A stretch of 64,000 bases of DNA from Xenopus tropicalis (taxonomy: Eukaryota; Chordata; Amphibia; Anura; Pipidae), in assembly GCF_000004195.4 (NCBI RefSeq), contig NC_030678.2, forward strand, positions 62,155,378-62,219,377. The letters are read 5' to 3'. Positions 1 to 12,384 of the stretch are shown one piece after another. The notes beneath the pieces were generated by a model that did no database searches, was not told where the DNA came from, and saw only the letters and a list, made by a program, of their open reading frames with translations. Numbering within the stretch: position 1 is the first letter of the stretch; each line of letters starts with the position of its first letter. The position numbers and the translations under genes were made by a program.

Positions 1-375
1 TTAGGTCAGTGCTGTCCAACTTCTGTGGTACCGAGGGCCGGAATTTCTTTGACCTACGTGGCGGAGGCCCGATATTGGTAGTCAAATGTTGACTACGCCC
101 ATGTATGTAAAAGCCACACCCTCTTATCAAGACACACCCCTTTGCCACACCCATTTTTAGACAACACACATGCTGGCATCTGTAGAAACTGCAGAGAGGG
201 AGCTAGCGCACACAGGGTCGGACAGGGGGGTGCAGGGCCCACCAGGGGGCCCTGCAGGTGCCTCAGCCAGCCGTGTTCCCTACCCCCCCAGGGGCCCCCA
301 CCCGATGTCCTCCCTGAGCGCGTATAAATTGAACGCGTCAGGGGAGGAACAGTCAGTAGGGGGAGCGCTGGCAAA

Positions 376-438
376 GGTCGGACTGGGCCGCCGGGGCCCA
401 GCAGGATTTTCCTGGTGTCCCGGCGGCCCAGTCCGACC
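376..438. repeat. GC-rich 20-bp perfect hairpin
   Basis: Arms at 376-395 and 419-438 (GGTCGGACTGGGCCGCCGGG and its complement) are perfectly paired around a 23-base spacer. It lies near the left end of the hAT element. Similar but diverged sequence with 'CAGTCC..CC' edges appears at about 10215-10315 and 50990-51075, so this is probably a small repeat family, not a unique regulatory hairpin. Confidence 0.6.
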
Positions 439-960
439 CTGAGCGCACAGGTAAGAATGTGTTTTTCTGCTGCAGAGTACAAGCTCCCCATTTCATAGTG
501 TAAAATAGAAAATCAATAAATAAATTGTAAGAATTGTCAAAATGACACATAGAGCTAAATTAATGTATTTTGGGAGCATTTATTCACAAACTGGGGACCT
601 ATATTACAAGGTCAGCACCAGTGACACCTACTGTAGGTACATATGCTGACAAAGCAGTAAGAGAATGCCTGGTACATACACTGGCACAGCACTGCTACAA
701 ACTCAAAGACCAGAAACGGAACAGGTGTACCACTGGCATCAAAGTGAAGCCATAGTAGTGCATACATTCTTACATGCCAGATTATGGTATATTGCTTCCT
801 CTACTCTAGCACAAAAAACAGCATTTTGAAGTGTCAAGAAGTCACTCCAGCACCCTCTGTATTTATCTTGAAAAATATTGCAGAAAAATATGTGCAGATT
901 AGCATAGTGTCCTAATACAGGAGATTCAGTGATCAGTGGGACCCCAAAATATTTATACAT

Positions 961-1165
961 GCACTTAGATTGTAAGCTCTACGGGACAGAGACCTCCTTC
1001 CTACCGTAAATTATACCATATGGCACTGTGTATTTACACTTATTTATTGTATTTATTATAATACTTGTCCTCCCTGTGTGTAAGTTTCCCTGTTGTAAAA
1101 TTGTACAGCCCTGTGTATCCTTGTAGTGCTTTCTAAATAAAGTTATACATACATACATACATACA
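961..1165 (+). repeat. LINE/SINE-type 3' tail with (TACA)n
   Basis: The segment runs from 'TTAGATTGTAAGCTCT' through a T-rich stretch to 'AATAAAGTTA' followed by TACATACATACA units (about 1146-1165). A conserved terminus ending in a short simple repeat is typical of CR1/L2-group retroposons and SINEs that share their tail. It has no coding capacity. The family assignment is from resemblance only. Confidence 0.5.
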
Positions 1166-1512
1166 AGACTACAAAACAAAATTTTACAGGTTTAGTAGCA
1201 CAATAGATTGATATAGACCAGAATAATCCTCAACATTTATACACAAGGAAACATTTTACAGCACTCCTGTAAAAAGTACTCCTATATCAAATTGAACACT
1301 GACCTCCAGCATCGAAATGTAATAGGAACCCACAACTGGTTCACTGACTTCTGGCCCAGATTTGTCCCATGTGCTCTGGGTATTGCAAGGAAGGATACAC
1401 ATACAGTATATCAACCCCACAAAATAAACTGGTTTAGTGACACGCAGCATGCAATGACCCCCCAGTATAAACCGGTACAATGACCCCCCCACCCTAAACA
1501 TAAAATGTTATA

Positions 1513-1841
1513 CAGGTATAGGACCCATTATCCAGAATGCTCGGGACCAAGGGTATTCCGGATAAGGGGTCTTTCCGTAATTTGGATCTCCATACCTTAA
1601 GTCTACTAAAAAAATCAGTAAAACATTAATTAAACCCAATAGGATTGTTTTGCATCCAATAAGGATTATTTATATCTTAGTTGGGATCAATTACAAGGTA
1701 CTGATTTTTTTCTACATAGAAAAAGGAAATCAGTTTTAAAATTCTGAATTATTTGATTAAAATGGAGTCTATAGGAGACGGGCTTTCCGTAATTCGGAGC
1801 TTTCTGGATAATGGGTTTCCGGATAAGGGGTCCGATACCTG
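1513..1841. mobile_element. TA-flanked MITE, family A, complete
   Basis: Both ends carry CAGGTATmGGACCC-type inverted repeats and the element is bounded by TA at 1511-1512 and 1842-1843, as expected for a Tc1/mariner-type target. Subterminal motifs 'TTATCCGGAA' and 'GGATAATGGGT' recur in both halves. A second complete copy lies in the opposite orientation at 30266-30593. Broken copies lie near 11764, 23077-24322 and 60937-61630. It inserted into the older hAT element around it. Confidence 0.8.
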
Positions 1842-2538
1842 TACTGTCCCTGCAGTACTAAATATACTAGGGATCCAAGCAAATAAACTGTCAGAGTGAC
1901 CCACATGCATAAAATAAATTGGCAGAGAGACCCACATGAAATAAACTGGCAGTAACCCACATGCATGAAATAATACCCCATTATAAATTGGTACTGTGAC
2001 CCATGAAGCCCAAAATTCACCACATCATTGCTACAGACACCCCTAATATTAATCACCAGCAGGGACTGACACTGTGACCCACAGCATTAAAAATCATTAC
2101 TTCTGCAGTTAGGCTCACCAGTTTTAGGGCAGGCTCTGGTAGTATGATGCAGGCATCGGCAGCAAGTTTAGGGACCAAGTTGAGGCAGCAGATGGCAGGT
2201 GGTAAAAGACTGGATGACGATCGCGCAGCCGCAGGGAAAGTTGCCAAATACAATGGGACCTGCGGGGGCGGGGCTTGTGCCACGAGGGGGCGGGGCTTGT
2301 GACATCACATCTGGCCGTCCTATCAGCACGGAGGAGACTGACTGGATCAAGCAGGGAGACTTTACTGAAGGTGTGGGGAGACAGTGCTCAATGTGGAGAT
2401 GCACAGGCTGCCTGTTTGGTAATCGGATTAGTTAGGGGAGGTGCGCGCACAGCCTAGAACAGTTCTGATTTGCCCACAGTGTCGTGGGCCGCAGTATACA
2501 GCCTGGCGGGCCGCCAGTTGGACAGCGCTGATTTAGGT

Positions 2539-4100
2539 GGTTGGGCTGCTGTGTTCCATTTTAGTGTGTTTAGTTAAGTTAGTGTGTATACTTGTGTGTA
2601 GTGTGTTTTAGTATATTTGTTTTGTATGAGTTTTTTTGTTTATTGTAGTGTTTTGTGTTATATCTTTCATCTACTTTATGATTTATGTTTGTGTAATTAT
2701 TTTTTTCAATCAATATAAAATCATTCTTATCTCATTTATTGTTTGGTGAACTTTTTGCCACACTCTCTTACGCATGAACCAGAAGACTGACTAATAATAA
2801 AAATAAGACCAATGCTCATTAGTTTTAGACAAAAACATCTGAAGCTCATTGTAGTCATTTTATTGATACTGACTGCTTGGTGACTTGGGGCCCTACATAG
2901 TCAGGGGTCCCAGGCTAAATCGCCTGTATTTGAATCTTCAACTGGAGAATATGATCTCATGCTCAGCTGGCGCCAATAATAGGCTAGTTTTAAAAATGTA
3001 TTTTGCTCATAGTCTTAGTTGAATAAATACATATTTGTTTAATTTTTGCAGTGTATGCCATCAAAGCATAAACATTTTTCAGAAAAAAGGCTTTTCTGAC
3101 ACCTCTTACAAAAAAACAAGATTTCTCAATTGAGAGAAATCCAAGGTTACTTCTCTATGTTATGTAGGAGGCCTTTTTGTAGGCAGTGTTCTCTCCCAGT
3201 ACTGACACTGCACTGCATTGTGAAGTCAATAACATGACAAAATGATGATGAATGATGACTTTCTTCCAGATCCCAGCTCAATAAACTGACAGTGCTAGGA
3301 AGAAGAGTGGCCCTATACATGAGGCTCCTGATTTCTGGATAATTTCTGGAGCAGGAAAAAAAAACTTTTTTCAAGTCTCTCTTTCTTAAAAATGTCTAAT
3401 TTAAAAAAATTTAAAGAATATTGCAGATGTGCTCATTTTTTTTGAGACTTATCAACCAACATATACTGTAGGTCACCATTGTGCAGCTTTAAGACTTTTA
3501 ATCTAATTATGAATGACATTGAATCCATTTGATGCAGGTGTCATTTACTAAATAAAAATAAGCATCATAAACCTTCAAAGTAGTATCACATTAGCACAAT
3601 ATTAAAATGACAAGCAAATGGTATATCCTTAATTAACCTTATACGTGTGCTGGACTCCTATATCTGTTAATCTGGATCACACAATAGCTATTAGTATAGC
3701 AAGGCTACCTTAATAGTGTTCCTTCATCAGCAGTACCGCATTTATTGGCAACAGCACAAAACCAGCTGTAACAAATCTCCACAATGATAATTTTCTGCTG
3801 CTGTGGTTCAGTTCTGTTCATTTGCTGGAACATAATTAGCATCTTCTCTCTGTTCCTTTTTTGACCAACTAATTACCTCTTTGTTCAGGAACTGTTTATA
3901 CCTATCTATTTAGACCTGTTATATCCATATTAAAGGCCAACCCAGGCAGAAATTGTAATGTGGGATTAATGGTATCTGGCAAAACCTATATTTTAATTTA
4001 TAATACATCTGTATATTTATAATAAAATTGTTTTATGGTAAAAAAGCAAAGGATGTATATATAAAAATGTAAGTTATCATTTGTGCTATGTATTGTAAAA
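2539..4100. other. No gene or clear element
   Basis: AT-rich sequence with a T/G-rich tract at about 2560-2700. Short open frames here are not supported by codon pattern, motifs or length. A diverged 'TTAAAGG' edge near 3935 could be a TTAA-type MITE end, but no partner end was found. Confidence 0.5.
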
Positions 4101-4104
4101 TAAA

Positions 4105-5145
4105 CATAAAAAAACATAGTAACTTAAGCTGTCAAAAGACACCTTTCTATCAAGTTCAACCTTTTACAGTATGTCTAAATTTAAATTAAACTAGTTGATC
4201 AAGAAGAAGGCAAACATTCTATCTGAAGCCACTCCAATTTGCTTCACAGGGGTATAAATTCCTTCCTGATTTCAAGATGGCAATTGGCCCAGTCTCTGGA
4301 TCAACTTTGTACTTAGAACTATTTTCAATAACCCTGTATTTTACCACTTGCCAAAAAGCCTTCTTGAAGCTATCTATCTTCCTGTACAACTGATTCAAGG
4401 AAAGAATTCCACAACTACGCAGTTTTCACTGTAAAAAATGTTTCTAAATATTAAGATGAAACCTCCCTTTAAGAGTCTCTTTTTATCAGTTTGAACCTGG
4501 AAAGTATTTCTTTATAACCAAGACTTTCAATATTTATACCAGCTTAGCTGCCATTACCTGTCCTACTTTGGATTCTCTCTAATTTAATAATATCATGTTT
4601 GAGCACTGGAGACCAAAACTACACATCATATTCTAGATGGGCCAGTGCTTTCTTAAAGGAGAAAAATAGCTGTTGTTTTAAGGGTATAAGTGTCTTGTAT
4701 ATTTTTAGATCCCAGACCCAAAACCTTGCATTTATCAACACTGAATTTAATCTGCCACTTATTGGCAGTTTGTCAAGGTCCTGCTGCAACGATGCACCAT
4801 CCTGGATGGAATTGGGCTGCATAGTTTTGTGTCATCTACAAACAGAAAAAGAGGCCCAACAAAACTAATAATAATCTCACTGTGTGTATTCCATCAGGCC
4901 TTGCTGCCGTGTTCACATTAATTTTACACTTATGTAACATATCCTGGGTCAGCCATTGACTTGATCGAGCTGAGCCATCTGTGCCCCTTGCTTTTTCTGT
5001 ATCTTTTATAACCAAAATATTTTCATTATTTAATGAAGCCACACTTTCAAACTGTATCTTTTTACTATTAATATACAATCACAATCTGTTCCTGATTGCT
5101 CTTTTACAACACTTGTTATAGTATTCATATTCTTAAACACAGCTT
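4105..5145 (-). mobile_element. CR1/L2-type LINE remnant, reverse strand
   Basis: The reverse complement encodes a decayed reverse-transcriptase C-terminal region. At about 4600-4650 it reads ALAHLEYDV, a stop, then FWSPVLKH, which matches the HLEY...FWSP block downstream of the RT core in Jockey-superfamily LINEs. The segment at 4400-4480 matches the usual 3' coding end. The stretch 4870-5145 resembles the RT-entry part seen in the LINE at 59.5-60.9 kb, so internal order is scrambled or deleted. Many stops and shifts make it non-functional. CR1, L2 and Rex1 cannot be separated by eye. Confidence 0.65.
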
Positions 5146-7465
5146 TTCCTCTGACAGAACACTTTCCACTTCATTCCTTTTTTCATCCTTTATTCCAGTT
5201 TTCAGTCTTATTTTGCCTTCCCCACTTCAGGCACAGAAATCACTTGCACTTTCATTTCTGCACCTCTTATGTGTCACGTCCCTCCTCACATTTTCCCTTT
5301 CTACCCACCAATGGCGAAATGTAGAATTTCACTGCGAATCCATGCTTGTCGAAAAAATGTGCTCATCATTAATCTTCAAACCATGCCATAAAAATATTTG
5401 TATTTGATGGGGTAATCAAATGCACCCATTTCGGTTCAACGTAGCTGTAAAAAAATGCACCTTGAAAAACAAAATCTTTGGATCATATCCAACAATTTAA
5501 AAAAAATGTTTGAACATCAGTGTATTTCCCACTCTTCTGCATCCACTCACAAGTCCTTATAGGACAGGGTCATTATGGATCTTAGGAAGTGTATCAATTG
5601 TGGGATTTTGTGAAGGCGGTACAGTGAGATATTTGTGTATATCACTAGAGATAAACCTTTATTCTACCCCTTTAGTTATAACAAGCTCAATATTTTTGGC
5701 AACACAAGATAAGTTATCTCTATTCAAGATCTGAAATACTTCTCTATCGGACAATTGTGTTAACAAGTCATTGAAATAATATGCTTTATTCATAATCATT
5801 ATCGCACCCCCTCAGAGGGCTTAATAGTTGTTCTGGAATCTATTCCCCTTCTTTCCTTGCTTGTTCCTGTGGGCATAATTCACTTCCTGAGAACATCTGT
5901 ATTTTCTACCAACCCTGTGTCTTGGGGGCTATTTAAAAAAAAACCATGAGGTGGAGGTACCTTGTCTTGCTGCATGATGTGCCTCAATTGTTCTGCTCTC
6001 TTTAAACTACATTTAAGCCTCCTCATCCCAATGTCAGGGTGATTCAACTATTAAACGTGCCCCCTCCTATAGTCAACAGTGCCACAATCATATTTATCCC
6101 TTTTCTACTTCCCATTCTCCTATTTATATTTCTGTAATTTGACATATTTTCTTTAATCTCAGCCTGTTCTTCTTCAAACTCCCAAAGCTAGCTGTTTATT
6201 CACTGTTTGTATCTCTGATTTTACCATGTCCAGCTAATTTTTAATAAATTCAAAAGTGTAATGTAATATATGTGGCTATTGTTTTCTTTTTTTTAGTATC
6301 AAAGGCCACCATTAATTAATATCTATATTTCTCTCATGTTATTCACAAATACTGAAATAGCAGAATAGTTTCACACATTATTATGAACACTTGATTTTGA
6401 TTTGTTAATTTGTTAGTTCTTCCCAGATGCTTATACCAGGCAAACTTTTTTGCCATAGTTCCTCTACAATAATAGCTGAACAGAGTTTTTAAGCGATATG
6501 GTACATAGGAAGCACTGTCACTGGCTGTGACATTGATATATGACCCAGCTTTGCTCTGTCTATTTCTTTTTTATATCCTATTTATGAGACACAAGTGATT
6601 CTGGAACTCTAAAAGAGGGAATGCTGATGTCAGATTAATGTAGTGAATAACTAATCAGATAGAAGTCAGGGCATTTAGCATTCATTTTACAACAGGAATA
6701 TCTCTCTGAATACTGCTTTAAGCCTTATTCTGTACGCAGATTGGAAATGTAAATGCATGCCCCAATTTCCAGATACTTTATGAATAATATATCAGTCAGT
6801 ACATTTTCTCAGTGTAATCTGTGTAACCTATAGAGAGAGGGGGGTGTAATGCACTAATGCCAGGATGAGCTATATAAAAATAACAAGCATATAAACACAA
6901 GGGATGCAACAGAAGATAGATGTTAGTTTTATCCTTGCTATGAATTCTATATTCCTTGGTTTTTGCCTTATCAGTCTCTCTGTTTGCATCTTCATGAAAT
7001 AGTTTTCCTTTTTTGTTTTTAGTTTTCTCACACTGACATTATTTTTAATTTGTCATTATAATATTTAGAACTATATAAGCATGCTTTATTGACCTAAGAT
7101 TCTTGTGGTCATGTAATAAACTGTTAAAGTTTGCTTCAATGATACCTAATAACATTCAATCAGATACAGGTAACTAGTACATGCTACATGTTTGTTGGTA
7201 ATAGGGGTTTGTTTCCAATTTTATTACATTGCACCTTATATTGTCTAAGCTAGAAATGCATAACCTGCTGGAGAATTCACCCCTACAGCTATATGGAAAG
7301 AGGACAAGCCATTCTTTGAGGCATTAGTAACATATTTCAATATTGTTCATCATCAGACTGGTCTTCATATTTTATAATTCCTGAGACATAGTTTTTCTGG
7401 CAAGAGGTTTATGTGATGTACCAATGAAAGACAGTAGTATTATGTAAACTTTCATATGGTATAAT
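5146..7465. other. Mostly featureless AT-rich sequence
   Basis: No gene is supported. The only recognised piece is a right-end fragment of MITE family B at about 5308-5372 ('CCAATGGCGAAATG' to 'CATCATTA'). Confidence 0.5.
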
Positions 7466-7651
7466 TAATGAAAAGCAAATCTGTTCCGTTTCGGCCGTAA
7501 AAGCCGTGAAACTTTGAAAAAATTTGCGATGCGGTGAAAAAGGGTGTCAATTTCCACAGAAAAGTTTTGTGTCCGTTCCTCAAAAAAATCTGCCAATGGC
7601 GAACGTGTAAATTTGCAGCGAATTCATGCTTGACAAAAAATTTCATCACTA
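7466..7651. mobile_element. MITE family B (hAT-like), complete
   Basis: The right end 'TTTCATCACTA' pairs with a diverged left end 'TAATGAAAAGCAAATC'. The flanks GGTATAAT (7458-7465) and GATATAAT (7652-7659) form an 8-bp target duplication with one difference. The interior has the family's 'GCCAATGGCGAA' and 'GCAGCGAATTCATGC' blocks. An 8-bp duplication points to mobilisation by a hAT transposase. Confidence 0.75.
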
Positions 7652-7974
7652 GATATAATCATATCCTTACATTTGTGGAGGGCGGGATATACAGGTATGA
7701 TAACTGAAAGCAAGGGGTCTTACTAGGTTGTGCTGGTTCACAAGGACTTCAGTTTTACTGACTTTTGGAACTTTTGCATAGTAACTCATTTTGGTTTTTG
7801 ACCTTTTATTCCATTATGTACCTGACATGTCAAATGCTTGTTGCAGAGGAAAAGAGAACTTCAGATATGGATAGTACTTCAGTAATGGCTTAATCTCTGA
7901 TCCAATATCAGTTCTGACTTCTGCATCTATCAGTATTAAATCAATTTGTTTAACTTTTTTATACTGTATATTAG

Positions 7975-8070
7975 ATCTGACGTGCGTCCGCACGCGGCAT
8001 CAAATCTGATGCGCACCCAAACGGCCGCGCACACCCTGCGGACCGCGAAAGGGGCGAGTCTGACAGTTTG
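7975..8070. repeat. Short CpG-rich island in AT-rich DNA
   Basis: About 95 bases are dense in CG dinucleotides ('GCGTCCGCACGCGGC', 'GGCCGCGCACACC') between AT-rich flanks. No promoter elements or frame are seen. It is probably an edge of a CpG-rich repeat, not a promoter island. Confidence 0.35.
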
Positions 8071-8821
8071 TCAGCCTGCATGTATCTGTATTTGTTTTGT
8101 CATTATGTGATTTCATTGTCAAACCACAGATAAGAATAATTGACCCTCATTAAAAATGCATGCAGCTCACTAAATACAAAGTGCCAATTTACTATATTTA
8201 GGTAGGGACCCATAGGGTTAACAGCCCCCTTGTTGCTAGACAGATATATATATATAATTGGCCAACAGAGACAGTAACCACTTCCTGTCAGACTTTAATA
8301 TAGTGATTAGAAAAGGGGTTGCTCTTCCTTTTTGGTCTTCCATTTCTGACCTAATTGAATGTCTGTGGACCATGGTCTCAACAAGGCCCATTAAAGTGTT
8401 TTGCCCTAGAAGGACAACCTTGATTGTATCTGACTTCACAACAATACTACCTCATTCCTTTGTAAGCATTAAGCCCATAGCACTTTGACAATAAAGCCTC
8501 TTTTATTTTGTTTGCAAGAACTTCCTATTTTTATTTCTACATAGCAGCAGTAGTTGCACAATACCATCTCCCTTTCTCTACCACATAATGATGGCCCATT
8601 TGGGTAGGAGAGTCCACTGTGACCCATATTCTACCATCACTAGCTGGAAAGATACACCAAGATAGGGTTACAGATATTTTTCCCAAAAAGTAATGGTGTT
8701 AAACTCTTGGACATTTACTTGTTTTAGGTAATTGCAAAAGTAAACTGGCATTCAGTGGTCCTAAATAAGTGATATTTAATATCCATTAATTAGGATACAG
8801 GAACTAAACTATAACTAAGAA

Positions 8822-9092
8822 CAGTGACAGACGGGGAGATTAGTCACCCTGCGACAAATTTTCATTTGCCATCCCACAATGCCATCCCATCGGCAAGAAT
8901 GTAAATCGCCGGTGGGATGGCAAATGCGTCGCTACAATTTCCGGAAATTCCTCTCAAGGCAACTTTGGGCGACTTCCAGAAATCGTAGTGACCCATTTAC
9001 ATTCTTGCCAGTGGGATGGCATTGCGATCAGATTAGTCACCAGCGGCAACGAAGATTTGTTGCGGGGCGACTAATCTCCCCGTCTGTCACTG
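8822..9092. mobile_element. MITE family C, complete, nested palindromes
   Basis: The first 24 bases, beginning CAGTGACAGACGGGGAGATT, pair perfectly with the last 24. Inside is a second inverted layer built on 'CCATCCCA..GGCAAGAATGTAAAT' and its complement. A second, left-damaged member lies at about 12119-12384. The flanks do not give a clean target duplication, so the superfamily is left open. Confidence 0.7.
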
Positions 9093-9755
9093 CCCTAAAG
9101 CAGTGTTCCGTCTTTTGTCCCACTTTAGAGATTTTGCTGTGTTTTGTCTGAAAATTCTACTTTTTCGAATTGTCTCAGTGACAATTTGATAAAGTCGGGA
9201 TTTTCGCAGTGACTCGAAAAAGTCAAGTTTTTTTACAATTTTTCTTGCAGCGACTACAACTTTTTTTTTAGTATTATTTATAGTGATATTAGACATTCGG
9301 GGAAACTAATTTAGTAAAATTTGAAAATAAAAGAAAATTAGAAATTATGGAGTTTTAGTAAATATGTGATTGGGAACATTTCAGTGTATTCTTGGTCTGC
9401 AGAAAAATACAGGCCGAGAATCAGCCTCCTCTGCTGGCATCAGCCTCCTACCTTGCCCCCACCTCAAACCATTCTGTTGGCCCAGGTGCAGAACCACATG
9501 GCAGAAATTGGCTCTGAAATGGAAACTCTCATGCTTCTTTGTTGATATCAGCAATGTGTGCCAGCACACAGACAGACACAATGGTTCCGGGAGCAGACAA
9601 GAAGGCTGATGCTAGTTGAGGGATCATGCTCAGCCTGCCTTTTTCCTGAGGCTGAGAATTAGCACCGTGTGGCATTAGCCATAGGTATATGAATTAAATG
9701 CAGCAAGTCTGTCAAGATCTGTTACACATTAAACCATGCTGGTACAAACTCATAG
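9093..9755. other. MITE-like AT-rich tail, then no feature
   Basis: 9093-9290 holds repeated 'TTTTTCGA', 'AGTCGGGA' and 'GTGACTCGAAAAAGT' patterns like those at 50630-50860, so it is probably a MITE fragment. The remainder to 9755 shows nothing recognisable. Confidence 0.35.
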
Positions 9756-9759
9756 GGGG

Positions 9760-9857
9760 GAATTCACAAAAGTGGTGATATTGAGAAAAAATAAAAGTGG
9801 AGATTTGTCGGATTTTCCACTTTATTCACAAACCTCTATCTCCACTTTTGTGAATTT
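9760..9857. repeat. Small palindromic MITE-like repeat
   Basis: ATTCACAAAAGTGGTGAT at 9762-9779 pairs with ATCTCCACTTTTGTGAAT at 9838-9855 with one mismatch. A partial inner copy of the motif ('AAAAGTGGAGATTTG') lies between. The size and AT-rich interior fit a very short MITE. Confidence 0.5.
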
Positions 9858-10551
9858 GTCTTTTAAACAGACCGCTTTCAGACTTTGTCATTTTACCAAC
9901 TTTTTTTTTTATTAACTTGTCTTTAGCTCTTAGTAAATCTGTCAGTGTGCCATAAAACCCAGTCCCACATCTACATGAGCCTTGGAATAATGATTTTACC
10001 AGCAGGATTTTGCATTTCATTTGCCATTTGTCTTTTCACTTTGGGGCATTTCCTGGGGTAATTTTAGTTTTAGTAGGAAAACTATACATCATATTTTTCA
10101 GGACAAGCTGGGCTTTCAAATGTTTTCTATATTTCTGTGTAATTTCACTTCTGTAACAAGATTTAAGGGTCTAAATACCTTCTTCTCTAGTCTCTACTCA
10201 TTACTGGTCAACAGCAATCCGGCCCACACACTAACATGCCCGGTGAAAAGAGGTCCAACAGGACTAGGACCCACTGGGTCTTTATCCAGTGCCCTGTTGG
10301 GGGCCAGTCCAACCTTGTACCTCAATATCTGATTTGCAATATATTCAAGTATCCTATCCCTTATTACCCCTTCCACTGATGTTTTGGAAGGCTATTTGTC
10401 AATCTTAAGATTATGCATGATAATATCTTAGTAAGACTGGTTACATTTATTATAAAAGGTCTACTTGACTGGTACAGATAAGGAATAAACTTTCCAAACA
10501 ACTGTCCCTAAGTAGAGACATCCACAGCCTTAACATGATGCCAGATATTCT
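9858..10551. other. No gene or clear element
   Basis: AT-rich. A diverged fragment related to the GC-rich hairpin family is at about 10215-10315 ('CCCACTGGGTC', 'GGGGGCCAGTCCAACC'). Confidence 0.4.
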
Positions 10552-10855
10552 GTCAGATATTGTAAGACATCTACACTTGACTCAGTTTGAGAACATATTA
10601 TAAAAAGCAAATTACCCTCTAGATTGTACTACTCTATTTTGAGAACCCAGGGCCCTCTGTTTCAGCCTCTCTCTGTCACCTATTCTGATAAATAGGTGTC
10701 ATAAATGATGTCTGAGGACAATTATGTCAGATATTGTTAGAGATCTACACTTGACTCATTTTAAGAACATATTATTGGAAGATATGAAAGGCTAATTAAC
10801 TTCTAGATTGTATAACTCTATTTTGAGAACCCAAGACCCTTTGTTTTAGCCTCTA
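10552..10855. repeat. Imperfect 174-bp tandem duplication
   Basis: The block from 'GTCAGATATTGTAAGACATC' at 10552 recurs at 10726, followed in both units by 'TCTACACTTGACTCA', 'AGAACATATTAT', 'CTCTATTTTGAGAACCCA' and 'CCTCT'. The second unit is slightly shorter and carries small indels. It has no coding content and looks like a simple local duplication that has since diverged. Confidence 0.75.
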
Positions 10856-11763
10856 TTTGAGGAATTACCATCAACTGCATTGGAGGATAGGGCCTGAGTG
10901 CATTATTTGTATGATTAATGAGTCTGAGGTAAGCTAATACATTCTACATGTTTACATGAATATTGTTATTCCCTATAACAATTGTCCAAATACTATACGT
11001 CCAGGTAGTATATTTGTTATAGATGTGAAGGGGCTGGTGCATAAAGTATTTTTTTAGTTTGACTTGAATCTACCTACCTTTAATTTACCTATCTATGTGA
11101 TTAAGACTATGATCAGAAGGACCTGCTGGACAAGAGTATACATGCCTGTGACAGGTAGCTGATAAGTTTGGTAAATAAGACTTCTTCTATTAATTAAATG
11201 TACTTATGTGTCTTGAGGCTTTCCACAAAAATGTGACTTGATGTGGGAAAAGTTGGACACAGGAGTAAAACCTAGGGTTTATCAGTAATTACCTGTAGAT
11301 TTGTTGACCAGTTTGAATGATTCGTATTACTATCTATTGTTTGTTTCCTGTATGTAATGGTGAATGGAACCATTTCTATGTAATAAGATTTGCATATTTC
11401 AAAGAAATTGTGAACAGTTTTGTAAAAATTATAAAACTGAAGCCTCACAGTCAATGGATTCCTAGATAACATACTAATTTAAATGTAAGTGTTCCATTTA
11501 ATAATATCTTTAATAATGCCTCTCTATTAACAAAAAAATGCTCAATATTCTTCTTTTGCAACCTCACACTGATATTTTGTCATCTCCCAAACTGTCTTTC
11601 AAAATTGACCCTCCCTAATTGCCCAGCAGAACATATCTGTTTATAACAGGTTTCCTGACACCCTTCAGTCACATAAACTGCGCATTACTTTAGTCAGCTA
11701 TAAATGGGATCACAAATTAAAGTGCTGGAATTTCTTTCTCTCGTTATCACATAGCTGTAGGTA
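10856..11763. other. No gene or clear element
   Basis: AT-rich, with no motif, repeat edge or coding frame recognised. Confidence 0.45.
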
Positions 11764-11915
11764 CAGGCATGGGATCATTATATGGAATGCTCAGGACCTA
11801 GGGTTACTTGCATCTCTGTACCTTATGCCTACTAAAAAACAATTGAACATTAAATAAAGTCAATAGGATTGTTATGACACCAGTATGGATTTATGCAGCT
11901 TGGTTAGAATTAAAG
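11764..11915. mobile_element. Truncated MITE family A
   Basis: Begins with CAGGCATGGGATCATTATAT after a TA dinucleotide and continues through 'GCTCAGGACC', 'CTACTAAAAAA' and 'CAATAGGATTGTTATG', matching one half of the complete copies at 1513 and 30266. The other half is missing. Confidence 0.65.
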
Positions 11916-12118
11916 GAAAACTATTTCCCCAGAATGAATACTTAACTAACAAATAGTATATATAATATTAAGTGGTCTATGAAAACCTTATCAAACTGGA
12001 AAATATATATATCAGTAAATGTTGCTCTTTTACATCTTTTACCTTAAGCCACCATTATTGTCTCTGTGCTCCCTCAGAGATCACCTGACCAAAAATAATG
12101 CAGCTCTAACTGTAACTC

Positions 12119-12384
12119 TGTCGCTGCGCGACAAATCTCCCTTGTCGTGGGCAACTAATCTCCCCGATATGCCATCCCACCGGCTAGAATATAAATTGCC
12201 GATGGGATGGCATAAGTTTCCTCTTAAGGCGACTTCGGCAATTTCGGCAAATCGCCGAGCCACGTATGCCATCCCACTGGTGATTTACATTCTAGCCGGT
12301 GGGATGGCATTCCAGGGAGATTAGTCACCCGCGACAACGGAGATTTGTCGCGGGCGATTAATCTCCACGGCTGTCATGGCCCTA
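12119..12384. mobile_element. MITE family C, left end damaged
   Basis: Contains the same inverted core as 8822-9092: 'GCCATCCCACCGGCTAGAAT' near the left is mirrored by 'ATTCTAGCCGGTGGGATGGC' near the right, and the right end 'GGAGATTTGTCGCGGGCGAT' pairs with the damaged left part. The first 30 or so bases of the left terminus are missing. Unusually CG-rich compared with its flanks. Confidence 0.65.

Larger units (their letters stand above)
7..2530. mobile_element. Non-autonomous hAT-type DNA transposon, complete
   Basis: The ends are inverted repeats: CAGTGCTGTCCAAC at 7-20 and GTTGGACAGCGCTG at 2517-2530, which differ at one base. The 8 bases after the right end (ATTTAGGT, 2531-2538) match the 6 bases visible before the left end (TTAGGT, 1-6), so the 8-bp target duplication typical of hAT elements runs off the window edge. 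No transposase frame is visible. Both ends are GC-rich. The interior holds short imperfect repeats of a 'TGACCCACATGCAT' type near 1895-1990, a LINE-like 3' tail near 961-1165, and a later MITE at 1513-1841. It would have been moved in trans by a related hAT transposase. Confidence 0.85.

Noticed and set aside
2053..2457. Several overlapping short frames in GC-rich sequence
   Set aside because: They lie in the GC-rich right part of the hAT element on both strands; high GC lowers stop frequency and no transposase motif is present.
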